Shown in pieces: positions 34,672 through 42,854 of a stretch of DNA of 64,000 bases. The stretch spans positions 3,963,501 through 4,027,500 of the forward strand of contig NZ_CP019650.1 in the NCBI RefSeq assembly GCF_001999945.1, read 5' to 3'. The translations under genes were made by a program, and so were the position numbers. The notes beneath the pieces were generated by a model. That model was not told the DNA's origin. It saw only the letters and a list, made by a program, of their open reading frames with translations, and did no database searches. Numbering within the stretch: position 1 is the first letter of the stretch; every line of letters begins with the position of its first letter. This DNA is from Microbulbifer agarilyticus (GTDB lineage: Bacteria; Pseudomonadota; Gammaproteobacteria; Pseudomonadales; Cellvibrionaceae).

Positions 34672-37254
34672 ATGAACTACAAGACCCTAACGACCAGCAC
34701 CAGCCAGAAGAATCCCCTGCAGACTATGTCCGACTTTTGCCAGTTTGTTGTGCGCCCGCGCCTGCGCAGAGCAGCACTGTTATCCACCATTCTCAGTAGC
34801 GCCGCACTGGTCGCCTGTTCCGGCGGCAGCGGGCAGTCCACCGAAGAACAGCCCAACACCAACCCGGATTCCGGCGATACCAGCTATGCCGGCCCGGCCC
34901 CGGAAAGTGAAGACGTACAGAACTACAAACGCTATATCTGGGACAACCTGGCGGCGGAAAACCGCTGCGGTAGCTGTCATGTGGAAGGCAACCAGAGCCC
35001 GCGCTTTGTACGCGGCGACGATATCAACCTCGCACACGGCGAAGGCCGCGATCTGGTCAATCTGGGCGCGCCGGAAGAATCTCGCCTGGTGACGAAGGTA
35101 GCCAGCGGCCACAACTGCTGGCTCGCCAGTGCCGATGCCTGTGCGGACATTATCACCGGCTACATTTCCGACTGGGCTTCTGCGGCTGGTTCTGTAGCCA
35201 GCACCATCACGCTCACCCCTCCCACCGAACGTGAAGTGGGCGAGAGTAAGAGCTTCCCGGAATCCAGCGGCAACTTTGAGAACACGATTTACCCACTGCT
35301 GGAACAGTACTGCTCCAGCTGCCACAGCGAAGACGCCGGTACCGCGCAACAGCCGTACATTGCCAGTAGCGATGTCGACCAGGCCTATGAGGCCGCGAAA
35401 CCACGGATCGACCTGGACAGCCCGGAGAATTCTCGTCTCGTGGTACGCCTGGGAAGCGATTTCCACAACTGCTGGACTAACTGTTCGGAAAACGCCGATG
35501 CCATGGCTGCAGCGATTCGTAATTTCGCCGACGGTATTTCGGTAACCGCCGTGGATCCCAACTGGGTAATCAGTAAAGCCCTGTACCTCACCGACGGTGT
35601 GGTGAGCAGTGGCGGTGGCCGTATCGACAACAACGCGATCGCGCTGTACGAATTCAAAACCGGCAGCGACGACATCGCCTACGATACCTCCGGCATCAAC
35701 CCGGCCATCGACCTGAAGCTATCCGGCGACTACGAATGGCTCGGTTCCTGGGGTGTACAGCTGACCGGCGGTAAAGCGCAAGCAACCACTGCCACCAGCA
35801 AGCGACTGTTCGACACCCTGAGCGGCACCGGCGAATACACCATCGAAGCGTGGGTAGCCCCGGCCAACGTGGTACAGGAAGGCCCGGCGCGGATTGTCAG
35901 CTACTCCGGTGGCAACGACATTCGCAACTTCACCCTCGGCCAGGCGATGTACAACTACACCTTCCAGAACCGCAACGATGCCAGCACCAATGCCGACGGC
36001 ATGCCCGCGCTGATCACCGATGATATGGCAGAGCGTGCGCAGGCAACCCTGCAGCATGTAGTAGCCACCTTCGACCCGATCAACGGTCGCCGCCTGTATG
36101 TGAACGGAGAATTCACCGGCGATGCCGATCCGGTGGAAGCGGGCCTGCTGTCTACCTGGGACGATACCTTCGCGCTGGTCCTTGGCAGCGAGGTCTCCAA
36201 TGAGAACCAGTGGCACGGCTCTGTGCGCCTGCTGGCGATTCACTCGCGCGCGCTGAGCCAAGACGACATCCTGACCAACTACGATGCGGGCGTCGGCGAA
36301 AAATACCTGCTGCTGTTCAAGGTAGAGGAAGAAACAAACGTGCCGGAAGGCTACGTGATGTTCGAGGTGCAACAGTTCGACAATCACGGTTACCTGTTCA
36401 GCGAACCCAAGTTCATCAGCCTGGAAGACGGTGTTACTCCGGACGGCGTTGTTATCCAGGGTATGCGCATCGGCATCAACGGTCGCGAGGCGGTGGTTGG
36501 TCAGGCGTGGGCGAAACTCGATACCACGGTGACGGCAACGGATTACGACGCGGAAACCGGCCAGAAACTTTCTCCTCTCGGTACCATCATCACCCTGGAG
36601 AAGGGCCCAACCTCGGACGAGTTCTTCCTGACCTTCGAGCGCCTGGGCAATGAAGAGTTCGTACGTGTGGAAGCCACCCCGGCGGCGCCGGCTGCGGCCG
36701 CGGACCTGACTCCGCAACCGCGCATTGGTATCCGCCGCTTCGAACAGATTCATGCCGCACTCTCTGCAGCCACCGGTATTTCCAGTGCCCATCCGGATGT
36801 GGTGGACACCTGGGAGAAGGTGAAGCAACAGTTGCCGGTAGAAGCCGATATTCAGGGCTTCCTCGCCGCTCAGCAAATGGGTATCACCCAGCTGGCGGTG
36901 AAGTACTGCAGCACCCTGGTGGACGATACCAGTGCCCGCGCCAGCTACTTCTCCGGCTTCGACTTCTCTGCTGCCGCCAGCAGTGCGTTTGATAACGACA
37001 CCAAGCGCGCACAGATTCTGGACCCGCTGCTGGAAAACCTGCTGGGTCGGCCGATTACCTGGAGCGCAGCCGTGGGCGGCCACACCGCGCAACTGGGTAC
37101 CGCACCGGATGAAAGCGCAGTGCGCGCCGAGCTGGACGGCCTGATCGATAAGATGACTGCCTGCGGCGCAGGCTGCAGTGCAGATCGCACCGCCACAACC
37201 GTCAAGGCCACGTGTGCCGCGGCGATGGGCAGCGCAATGATTCTGATCCACTAA
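34672..37254 (+). CDS. Dihaem LamG-domain lipoprotein
   Basis: A protein of 860 residues from ATG 34672 (AAGG upstream). An export signal ends in lipobox VACS (near residue 45). CGSCH (99-103) and CSSCH (214-218) are haem c sites in two small cytochrome-like domains that repeat each other ('NRCGSCHVEGNQSPRFV... LVTKVASGHNCW' and 'QYCSSCHSEDAGTAQQPYIASSDVDQAYEAAKPRIDLDSPENSRLVVRLGSDFHNCW'). A LamG/concanavalin-like domain follows from about 330 to 550 ('EYTIEAWVAPANV... WHGSVRLLAIHSRALSQDDILTNYDAGVG'). The last 150 residues are unrecognised. It could join electron transfer to carbohydrate or protein binding at the surface. Confidence 0.82.
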   Translation: MNYKTLTTSTSQKNPLQTMSDFCQFVVRPRLRRAALLSTILSSAALVACSGGSGQSTEEQPNTNPDSGDTSYAGPAPESEDVQNYKRYIWDNLAAENRCGSCHVEGNQSPRFVRGDDINLAHGEGRDLVNLGAPEESRLVTKVASGHNCWLASADACADIITGYISDWASAAGSVASTITLTPPTEREVGESKSFPESSGNFENTIYPLLEQYCSSCHSEDAGTAQQPYIASSDVDQAYEAAKPRIDLDSPENSRLVVRLGSDFHNCWTNCSENADAMAAAIRNFADGISVTAVDPNWVISKALYLTDGVVSSGGGRIDNNAIALYEFKTGSDDIAYDTSGINPAIDLKLSGDYEWLGSWGVQLTGGKAQATTATSKRLFDTLSGTGEYTIEAWVAPANVVQEGPARIVSYSGGNDIRNFTLGQAMYNYTFQNRNDASTNADGMPALITDDMAERAQATLQHVVATFDPINGRRLYVNGEFTGDADPVEAGLLSTWDDTFALVLGSEVSNENQWHGSVRLLAIHSRALSQDDILTNYDAGVGEKYLLLFKVEEETNVPEGYVMFEVQQFDNHGYLFSEPKFISLEDGVTPDGVVIQGMRIGINGREAVVGQAWAKLDTTVTATDYDAETGQKLSPLGTIITLEKGPTSDEFFLTFERLGNEEFVRVEATPAAPAAAADLTPQPRIGIRRFEQIHAALSAATGISSAHPDVVDTWEKVKQQLPVEADIQGFLAAQQMGITQLAVKYCSTLVDDTSARASYFSGFDFSAAASSAFDNDTKRAQILDPLLENLLGRPITWSAAVGGHTAQLGTAPDESAVRAELDGLIDKMTACGAGCSADRTATTVKATCAAAMGSAMILIH

Positions 37255-37266
37255 ATTTTTGGGTAT

Positions 37267-37287
37267 GCGCTTCGCTGAGCGAAGCGC
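37267..37287 (+). other. Intergenic hairpin between LamG and Tat-protein genes
   Basis: GCGCTTCGC and GCGAAGCGC pair around TGA in the 87-base gap. There is no T-tract, so it is more likely an mRNA processing or stability element than a full terminator. Confidence 0.5.
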
Positions 37288-37341
37288 GACGACAAGACAA
37301 CGCCTTTAAAAATACGCAAGACCCGGGAACCCGGAAACGTC

Positions 37342-38913
37342 ATGAGCAAGAAAAAACATTTTGAACTGGACCAACCACTGCGCCACCCGGACCACCACCG
37401 CCCGGTAAGCCGACGGGACTTTCTCGGCCAGGGTTTCCGCGCCGGTATGGCAACCGTGCTGGGCGGTTCGGTCTTCAGCCTGTTCGCCAATCCGGCACAG
37501 GCAGAAGTCAGCCTGTCTTCGGACCTGGAAGCCATTCGCGGCCTGTGCGGCGTCAGCAAAAACGGCGCCGGCAAAATCCCCTTTATCTGCTTTGACTTGG
37601 CGGGTGGCGCCAACATCGCGGGCTCCAACGTACTCGTAGGCAAGCAGGGTGGTCAGTTCGACTTCCTGAGTACCGCTGGTTACAGCAAGCAGGGTCTGCC
37701 CGGCGACATGGTGCCCTCACTCACCGATGGCACCGGCAACCCGCTGTACAACACCGACCTGGGCCTGGCGTTTCATAGCGACAGCCAAATGTTGGCGGGG
37801 ATTCTTGAAAAAATATCCCCCGGAACAGCAGGTGCAATTAATGGTGCGGTAATTCCCGCTCGCTCAGAGAATGATACCGGCAACAACCCGCACAACCCCA
37901 TGTACGGTATCAACCGCGCCGGCGCCAACGGTTCACTGCTGGCCCTGATCGGCTCCCAGACCAGTGAATCCGGTGGCAACTCCATGGCGCCAATGGATCT
38001 GATTAATCCCGAAGTACGCCCCACCAAGATCGACCGCCCATCGGACGTTACCGGGCTGGTAGATGTGGGCGACTTGGTTGGCCTGCTGAGCCAAGAAGAC
38101 ACCGTCGCGGTAATGGAATCCATGTACCGGATCTCCAATTCCAAGCTGGGCAAGGTCAACACCCGCGTCACCAATGACGCAGTGATTAAAGACCTGGTGA
38201 AGTGTGGCTACATGAAGAGCGCCGACCTCGCTGCGCGCTTTGGTGACCCGTCCGCGCTGGACCCAGCACTGGACCCGGATATTGTCGGCCCCGCCGGCAT
38301 TTTCAGCTCGAGTGAATTCCTCAGCGATCGCGAGTTCCAGAAAGCTGCTTCCACTATGAAGCTGGTGATCAATGGCTATGCCGGCGCCGGCACCATCACC
38401 ATGGGTGGCTACGATTACCACACCGGCGACCGCGCCACCGGCGAGCTCCGCGACCTGCGCGCCGGACGCTGTATCGGTGCGTGTCTGGAATACGCACGCC
38501 GGGTTAACCAGCCACTGATGGTCTACGTATTCAGTGACGGCTCCGTTTTCAGTAACGGCATGATCGATGACTCTGCGGAGGGCCGCGGTAAGGGTGTATG
38601 GACCGGGGACAACCAGCAAACCGCTGCGTCTTTCTTCCTGGTCTACAACCCCGCAGGCCGCCCGCAGCTACTGGGCGGCAGTGCGGATGAGCAGGCACGC
38701 CACCAGCAGCTGGGTTACATGCGCGCGTCCGGTGATGTGGAAACTGCCGGTAGCCCGGCAGCGAACAACGTTAACCAGCTGGTGCAGACCGTAGTGCTGA
38801 ACTACATGGCACTCCACGGCGAGCAGGGCAATTTTGGTAGTCTGTTCCCCAGTCACGGTCTGGGTAATTCCAGCCTGATGGACAGCCTGACGGCATTCCA
38901 GCCCATCATCTAG
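37342..38913 (+). CDS. Tat-exported DUF1501-like protein
   Basis: A protein of 523 residues. The twin-arginine signal SRRDFLGQGF (Arg 24, 25) followed by a hydrophobic segment ending ANPAQA sends it folded to the periplasm. The body resembles DUF1501/sulfatase-like Tat proteins found next to DUF1588-type cytochromes: 'FDLAGGANIAGSNVLVGKQGGQFDFLS', 'GLGLAFHSDSQML'-type region, and 'MGGYDYHTGDRATGELRDLRAGRCIGACLEYAR' with a metal-binding-like YDYHTGD. A folded, cofactor-bearing oxidoreductase or hydrolase is possible but not shown. It is third in the plus-strand operon, before apbE. Confidence 0.8.
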   Translation: MSKKKHFELDQPLRHPDHHRPVSRRDFLGQGFRAGMATVLGGSVFSLFANPAQAEVSLSSDLEAIRGLCGVSKNGAGKIPFICFDLAGGANIAGSNVLVGKQGGQFDFLSTAGYSKQGLPGDMVPSLTDGTGNPLYNTDLGLAFHSDSQMLAGILEKISPGTAGAINGAVIPARSENDTGNNPHNPMYGINRAGANGSLLALIGSQTSESGGNSMAPMDLINPEVRPTKIDRPSDVTGLVDVGDLVGLLSQEDTVAVMESMYRISNSKLGKVNTRVTNDAVIKDLVKCGYMKSADLAARFGDPSALDPALDPDIVGPAGIFSSSEFLSDREFQKAASTMKLVINGYAGAGTITMGGYDYHTGDRATGELRDLRAGRCIGACLEYARRVNQPLMVYVFSDGSVFSNGMIDDSAEGRGKGVWTGDNQQTAASFFLVYNPAGRPQLLGGSADEQARHQQLGYMRASGDVETAGSPAANNVNQLVQTVVLNYMALHGEQGNFGSLFPSHGLGNSSLMDSLTAFQPII

Positions 38914-38940
38914 TTAGTAACGAGTTAGCGAAGTAAAAAG

Positions 38941-39969
38941 ATGTACCCGATTCGCCTTCTAATGTTTGCCTGCAGTCTGATTGGCGCCGGCGCGACGCAT
39001 GCCGAATGGCACTATGACAAGCAGGCCATAATGGGTACCGAAGTACATCTGCAGATCTGGCACGAGGACAAAGCGCAAGCGACGCAGATTACCCGCGCGG
39101 TAATGGATGAATTTCGTCGTATCGATGGCGCACTCTCGCCATACAAGGAAGACAGCGAGCTGTCAGAGGTGAATCGCACCGCAGGCAAAGGTGCGGTAAA
39201 AGTATCCGACGAGCTGGCACGAATTGTGGATAAGTCCCTGTTCTATAGCCGGCAAACGGACGGAGCCTTCGATATCACCTACGCAACGGTAGGCAGCCTG
39301 TATAACTTTCGCGAGAAAAAACAGGCAGATAAAAAAACCACCGACAGTCTGCTCGAAGCCGTGGGATATGAGCATATCGAGCTCGATCGGGAATCAGGTA
39401 CGCTGCGCTTTGCTGACCATCGCACCAAAATTGACCTCGGTGGTATCGCCAAGGGATACGCGGTGGACCGCGCTGTCGATATTCTGAAACAATACGGTGT
39501 TACCAATGCCAATGTGAGTGCAGGCGGTGACGCCCGCCTGATAGGTGACAAAAGAGGTAAGCCCTGGTTGGTTGGCATTCGCCACCCCAGAGATAAAAGC
39601 AAAAATGCGGCGGTGATACCGCTGGAGAACACCGCACTGTCCACATCCGGGGATTACGAGCGGTTTTTTATCGATGACGACGATCACCGGGTGCACCACA
39701 TCTTCAACCCGGCCACAGGAAAGCCCACCGACAGTGCCACCCAGCACAGCGGCCAGAGCAGTGACGCTCAGAACGAGGATGTACAAAAGTTAATTAGCGT
39801 TAGCGTGATTGGCCCGCAGGGATTCGATACCGACCCACTATCCACCAGTGTTTTTGTCTTGGGCAAAAGCAAAGGACTCGCGCTGATCGAGCGCATGAAC
39901 GGGTTTGAAGCCATCGTGATCGATGCCAACCGACGCATGTATTTCTCCAGCGGGCTCGGCAATCCCTGA
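38941..39969 (+). CDS. apbE: FAD:protein FMN transferase ApbE
   Basis: A protein of 342 residues with a signal sequence (residues 1-21). ApbE transfers FMN from FAD to Ser or Thr of partner proteins outside the cytoplasm. Seen marks: 'IMGTEVHLQIW', 'RRIDGALSPYKEDSELSEVNR', 'FDITYATVGSLYNF', 'KIDLGGIAKGYAVDRAVDIL' (FAD/metal region), 'NANVSAGGDARLIGDKRGKPWLVGIRHPR' and 'HHIFNPATGKPTDS'. It closes the plus-strand operon and has a possible substrate in the cluster, DUF3570 with DMISGAS. 'SGDYERFF' is the usual Ser/Gly loop. Confidence 0.94.
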   Translation: MYPIRLLMFACSLIGAGATHAEWHYDKQAIMGTEVHLQIWHEDKAQATQITRAVMDEFRRIDGALSPYKEDSELSEVNRTAGKGAVKVSDELARIVDKSLFYSRQTDGAFDITYATVGSLYNFREKKQADKKTTDSLLEAVGYEHIELDRESGTLRFADHRTKIDLGGIAKGYAVDRAVDILKQYGVTNANVSAGGDARLIGDKRGKPWLVGIRHPRDKSKNAAVIPLENTALSTSGDYERFFIDDDDHRVHHIFNPATGKPTDSATQHSGQSSDAQNEDVQKLISVSVIGPQGFDTDPLSTSVFVLGKSKGLALIERMNGFEAIVIDANRRMYFSSGLGNP

Positions 39970-40056
39970 GCACATCGGATAAAAAGTGCCTGGATAGAAT
40001 GCACTTGGACCTAAAGAGCTAACGTCAAAAAAAGCCGTGCGGCAATACGACAAGAA

Positions 40057-40098
40057 TGTGAATAAAATCACACACAAGGTGTGACACCCTGACATAAT
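40057..40098 (+). promoter_or_regulatory. CRP-type site and class II-like promoter of the TPR-ExbBD-TonB operon
   Basis: TGTGAATAAAATCACA (40057-40072) matches TGTGA-N6-TCACA at every fixed base. CATAAT at 40093-40098 can serve as the -10, putting the RNA start near 40105 and the site centred close to -41, the position of a class II CRP-activated promoter. There is no good -35, as expected for such promoters. The first gene starts at 40160. Confidence 0.65.
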
Positions 40099-40159
40099 CG
40101 CGCGCCCGTTTGTGCGAATAATTAACGACAACCGAACACAATATTTTTCAGGTTTTGCC

Positions 40160-40723
40160 ATGTTTTCCCTGCGTGACCTTCCCAGCCCAAGCACCGGTAT
40201 CCGTGCCAAATTTGGCGCCCTGCTTACTGCACTCACTTTGATGAGCGCAGGGCAGACTTTTGCCCAGGAAGGCGACTTTCCCGCAGAGGATCTGGAATCC
40301 TTGAAAAAGGAAGTACTGAAGCTAAACCGGGATCTGCTGGTGCTGGAGGAAGACCTGCTGTTCCCCGCGCAAAGCCAGGTTGCTGTGTACGTTTCTATGG
40401 ACGTTGGTCACTTTTTTGACCTGGACTCGGTAAAGCTGCATATCAATAACAAACTGGTGGAAACCCACCTGTATACCGAGCACCAGAAAGACGCGCTGTT
40501 CCGCGGCGGCATCCAGCCCCTGTTCAAGGGCAACCTGAAATCCGGCGAACACACCATTACTGCGTTTTTCAATGGCATCGGTCCCGAGCAGCGCGAATTC
40601 AAACGCGCCGCCAGTCTGGACCTCAAAAAAACCGACGAACCGGCAGTGATCGAACTGCGTATTTCTGATGCTGGCGGCAAACAGCAGCCAGAGTTCACCG
40701 TCGTCCAGTGGCCGGCACCCTGA
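40160..40723 (+). CDS. Exported protein, first gene of the TPR-ExbBD-TonB operon
   Basis: A protein of 187 residues from ATG 40160. A signal ends near SAGQTFAQ (about residue 35). The mature part has a short coiled segment 'LESLKKEVLKLNRDLLVLEEDLLFPAQSQVAVYVSMDVGHFFDLDSVKLHINNKLVETHLYTEHQKDALFRGGIQPLFKGNLKSGEHTITAFFNG', a beta-sandwich of a family often seen before TPR/ExbB genes. No function is assigned. It is followed eight bases later by the TPR protein. It is probably a periplasmic component of the same machine. Confidence 0.75.
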   Translation: MFSLRDLPSPSTGIRAKFGALLTALTLMSAGQTFAQEGDFPAEDLESLKKEVLKLNRDLLVLEEDLLFPAQSQVAVYVSMDVGHFFDLDSVKLHINNKLVETHLYTEHQKDALFRGGIQPLFKGNLKSGEHTITAFFNGIGPEQREFKRAASLDLKKTDEPAVIELRISDAGGKQQPEFTVVQWPAP

Positions 40724-40730
40724 GTTTCCC

Positions 40731-42854
40731 ATGGGGTCTGTTGTGCTTAAGAAAGCTTCTCTGGCGCTCGTGCTGACCGGCATTATTACCGGGGCCAGCA
40801 CCTGTGTTGCGCAAGACGCACCCGCGCCAGAAAATTCCGCAGAGGCGGACAAGCAAAAATTCCAACAGGCACAGGACATGCGCTATGGCGCCGCCCTGTA
40901 CCATTACTTCCAGGGCAACACCTTTGATGCGCTGAGCACCCTGATGGTATCCGACCTGCGCGGCGGTATTTCCCATCACGCGGACAACGCAGACCTGATC
41001 CGCGGTGGTATCAGCCTCGCGTTTGGTCTCGAGCGCCAGGCAGCGACGCTGTTCGAACAACAGTTACAAAAAGCCGTTGATGAAGACAATCATCAGCGCC
41101 TGGCGCGCTTCCGCCAGATCGCCTGGATGAAGCTTGCGGAGTTGAATTACCGCCACCAGAACTGGGACACCGCGGCCCAGCAGCTGGAAAAATCCGGAGC
41201 GATTCACGAAACCACCCTGACCCTCAACCTGGCAATTCGCAACGGCGACCTCGGCCAGGCAGCGCAACTGTTGCGCATGGCCGATCTGGCGGTGGCCGAG
41301 CGCGTGCTCGGGCACAACAATCTGGCTGCCGCGTTCGCCCGCGGCAAGTACTTCCCGGCAGCTGCCGAAGAATACCAGCGCGCGGCCGATCTGGTGGACA
41401 CCGTCACGCTGGATAAAGATCTCGACGCGGAACTGCGCGAAGAACTGTATATCCTGCGGGACAAAGCGCGTATCGGCGCGGGTTACGCCCTGACCCTGCA
41501 GGGGGATTACACGGCGGCGGCCAATGAATTCCGCCGGGTAAGACTCGACACACCCTGGTCAGCAGACGCACTGCTCGGCCTCGGCTGGGCCTCGGTAAAT
41601 GGCCAGATGCACACCCAGGCGGTGGACGCATTGGGCTACCTGATCCGGCAAAACCCACTGCTGCCTCAAGTACAGGAAGCACTGCTTGCACTGCCGTACA
41701 CCTACGAAGCACTGGAGCGCCCGAAGCTTGCGCTGCGTACCTATCAAAGCGCGGAGCAGCAATACCAGCGCGCCCTCACCGACCTGAACAACCTGCACAG
41801 CGCCTCCGCACATTTACAGTTCGCGGAAATTGACGGCGACGAAAAAATCGACCTGCAGCGCTATGGCTGGCTGGAAGATGCAGAAACCCCTGCGCTGATC
41901 AGAATGAACCAGCACTACCTGCTGCAGATGATGCAAAGTGATCGCCTGCAGCTGCAGTTGTCGGAACTGCGCGACCTGCAACAATTGCGCCGGGTGCTGG
42001 ACCGCTGGCAGCAGCGCCTGCCCGAGTTTCAGACCCTGATCGAAGAGCGCGAGCAGCGCCGGCTCAGTATTGTGCAGGCCCACGACAGCGCCCAGTACGA
42101 CCAGCAGGTGCAAATCGCCGAGCAGCAGCTGGATGAATTACAGACGTCCCTGCAGCGTATCGAATCTGAAAAAGATAGCCTCGCCTTATTGGCTACCCAA
42201 ACCGGCGAAACGTCAGAATTTCTGCAAATGCTGCGCGAAGCCGAACAGCGTTATGCACGTTTGAGTACCGCGGGTAAAACCAGCAATTACCAGCAGCAGA
42301 CCCTGGCGCGCGCGCGCGGCATTCTGCAATGGCAGGCATCCGAGCAGTACCACCAAAATCTGTGGGAAAAGCGCAAAACCATCGATGCGCTAGAAGAGAC
42401 ACTCGTCGATGCCGCGCGCAACCAGCGCCAGGTGGCTCGCATCGCCGCCGAAGCGCCGCAACTCAACCTGCTGAGCGGTAGCGTCGACGACGCTGGCCTG
42501 CGCATCAATCAGCAGCGCAATGCCATTGATCGGGCCAGTGCGGTGATCGAAACCCAGATCCGCGCAGACCTGCAAAGCGCCCTAAGTGGCGCCCGCGACC
42601 GTGTTGAGCAATATATCGCGCATACACGGCTGGCCATCGCCCGAATTCAGGACGCTGCCATGCAGGGCCACTATGACCTGCCTGCCGCTGAGCCGGCGAA
42701 GGAGGCAGCGCCCTCAGCTAGCGAAGAGCCCGCGGGCGAAGAAGCATCTTCAGTCGAACAAAAATCTTCCGTAGAAGACGAGCCTTCAGCTGATACAGAG
42801 CCCTCAGCTGATAAAAAGCCCTCCGCGAATCAAGAACTGGAGCCGGCACTGTGA
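40731..42854 (+). CDS. Large periplasmic helical-repeat (TPR-like) protein
   Basis: A protein of 707 residues from ATG 40731 (GTG 40743 is an alternative); a signal ends near STCVAQ. It is almost wholly helical, with TPR-like pairs ('YGAALYHYFQGNTFDALSTLMVSDL', 'LAELNYRHQNWDTAAQQLEKSG', 'RIGAGYALTLQGDYTAAANEFRRVRLDTPWSADALLGLGWASVNG'). A long coiled coil from about 470 to 620 contains 'QQVQIAEQQLDELQTSLQRIESEKDSL'. The tail is low-complexity Glu/Ser/Pro/Ala with 'EPSADTEPSADKKPSA' repeats. It overlaps the next gene by four bases. A scaffold for the downstream ExbB-ExbD-TonB complex is a fair inference. Confidence 0.8.
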   Translation: MGSVVLKKASLALVLTGIITGASTCVAQDAPAPENSAEADKQKFQQAQDMRYGAALYHYFQGNTFDALSTLMVSDLRGGISHHADNADLIRGGISLAFGLERQAATLFEQQLQKAVDEDNHQRLARFRQIAWMKLAELNYRHQNWDTAAQQLEKSGAIHETTLTLNLAIRNGDLGQAAQLLRMADLAVAERVLGHNNLAAAFARGKYFPAAAEEYQRAADLVDTVTLDKDLDAELREELYILRDKARIGAGYALTLQGDYTAAANEFRRVRLDTPWSADALLGLGWASVNGQMHTQAVDALGYLIRQNPLLPQVQEALLALPYTYEALERPKLALRTYQSAEQQYQRALTDLNNLHSASAHLQFAEIDGDEKIDLQRYGWLEDAETPALIRMNQHYLLQMMQSDRLQLQLSELRDLQQLRRVLDRWQQRLPEFQTLIEEREQRRLSIVQAHDSAQYDQQVQIAEQQLDELQTSLQRIESEKDSLALLATQTGETSEFLQMLREAEQRYARLSTAGKTSNYQQQTLARARGILQWQASEQYHQNLWEKRKTIDALEETLVDAARNQRQVARIAAEAPQLNLLSGSVDDAGLRINQQRNAIDRASAVIETQIRADLQSALSGARDRVEQYIAHTRLAIARIQDAAMQGHYDLPAAEPAKEAAPSASEEPAGEEASSVEQKSSVEDEPSADTEPSADKKPSANQELEPAL

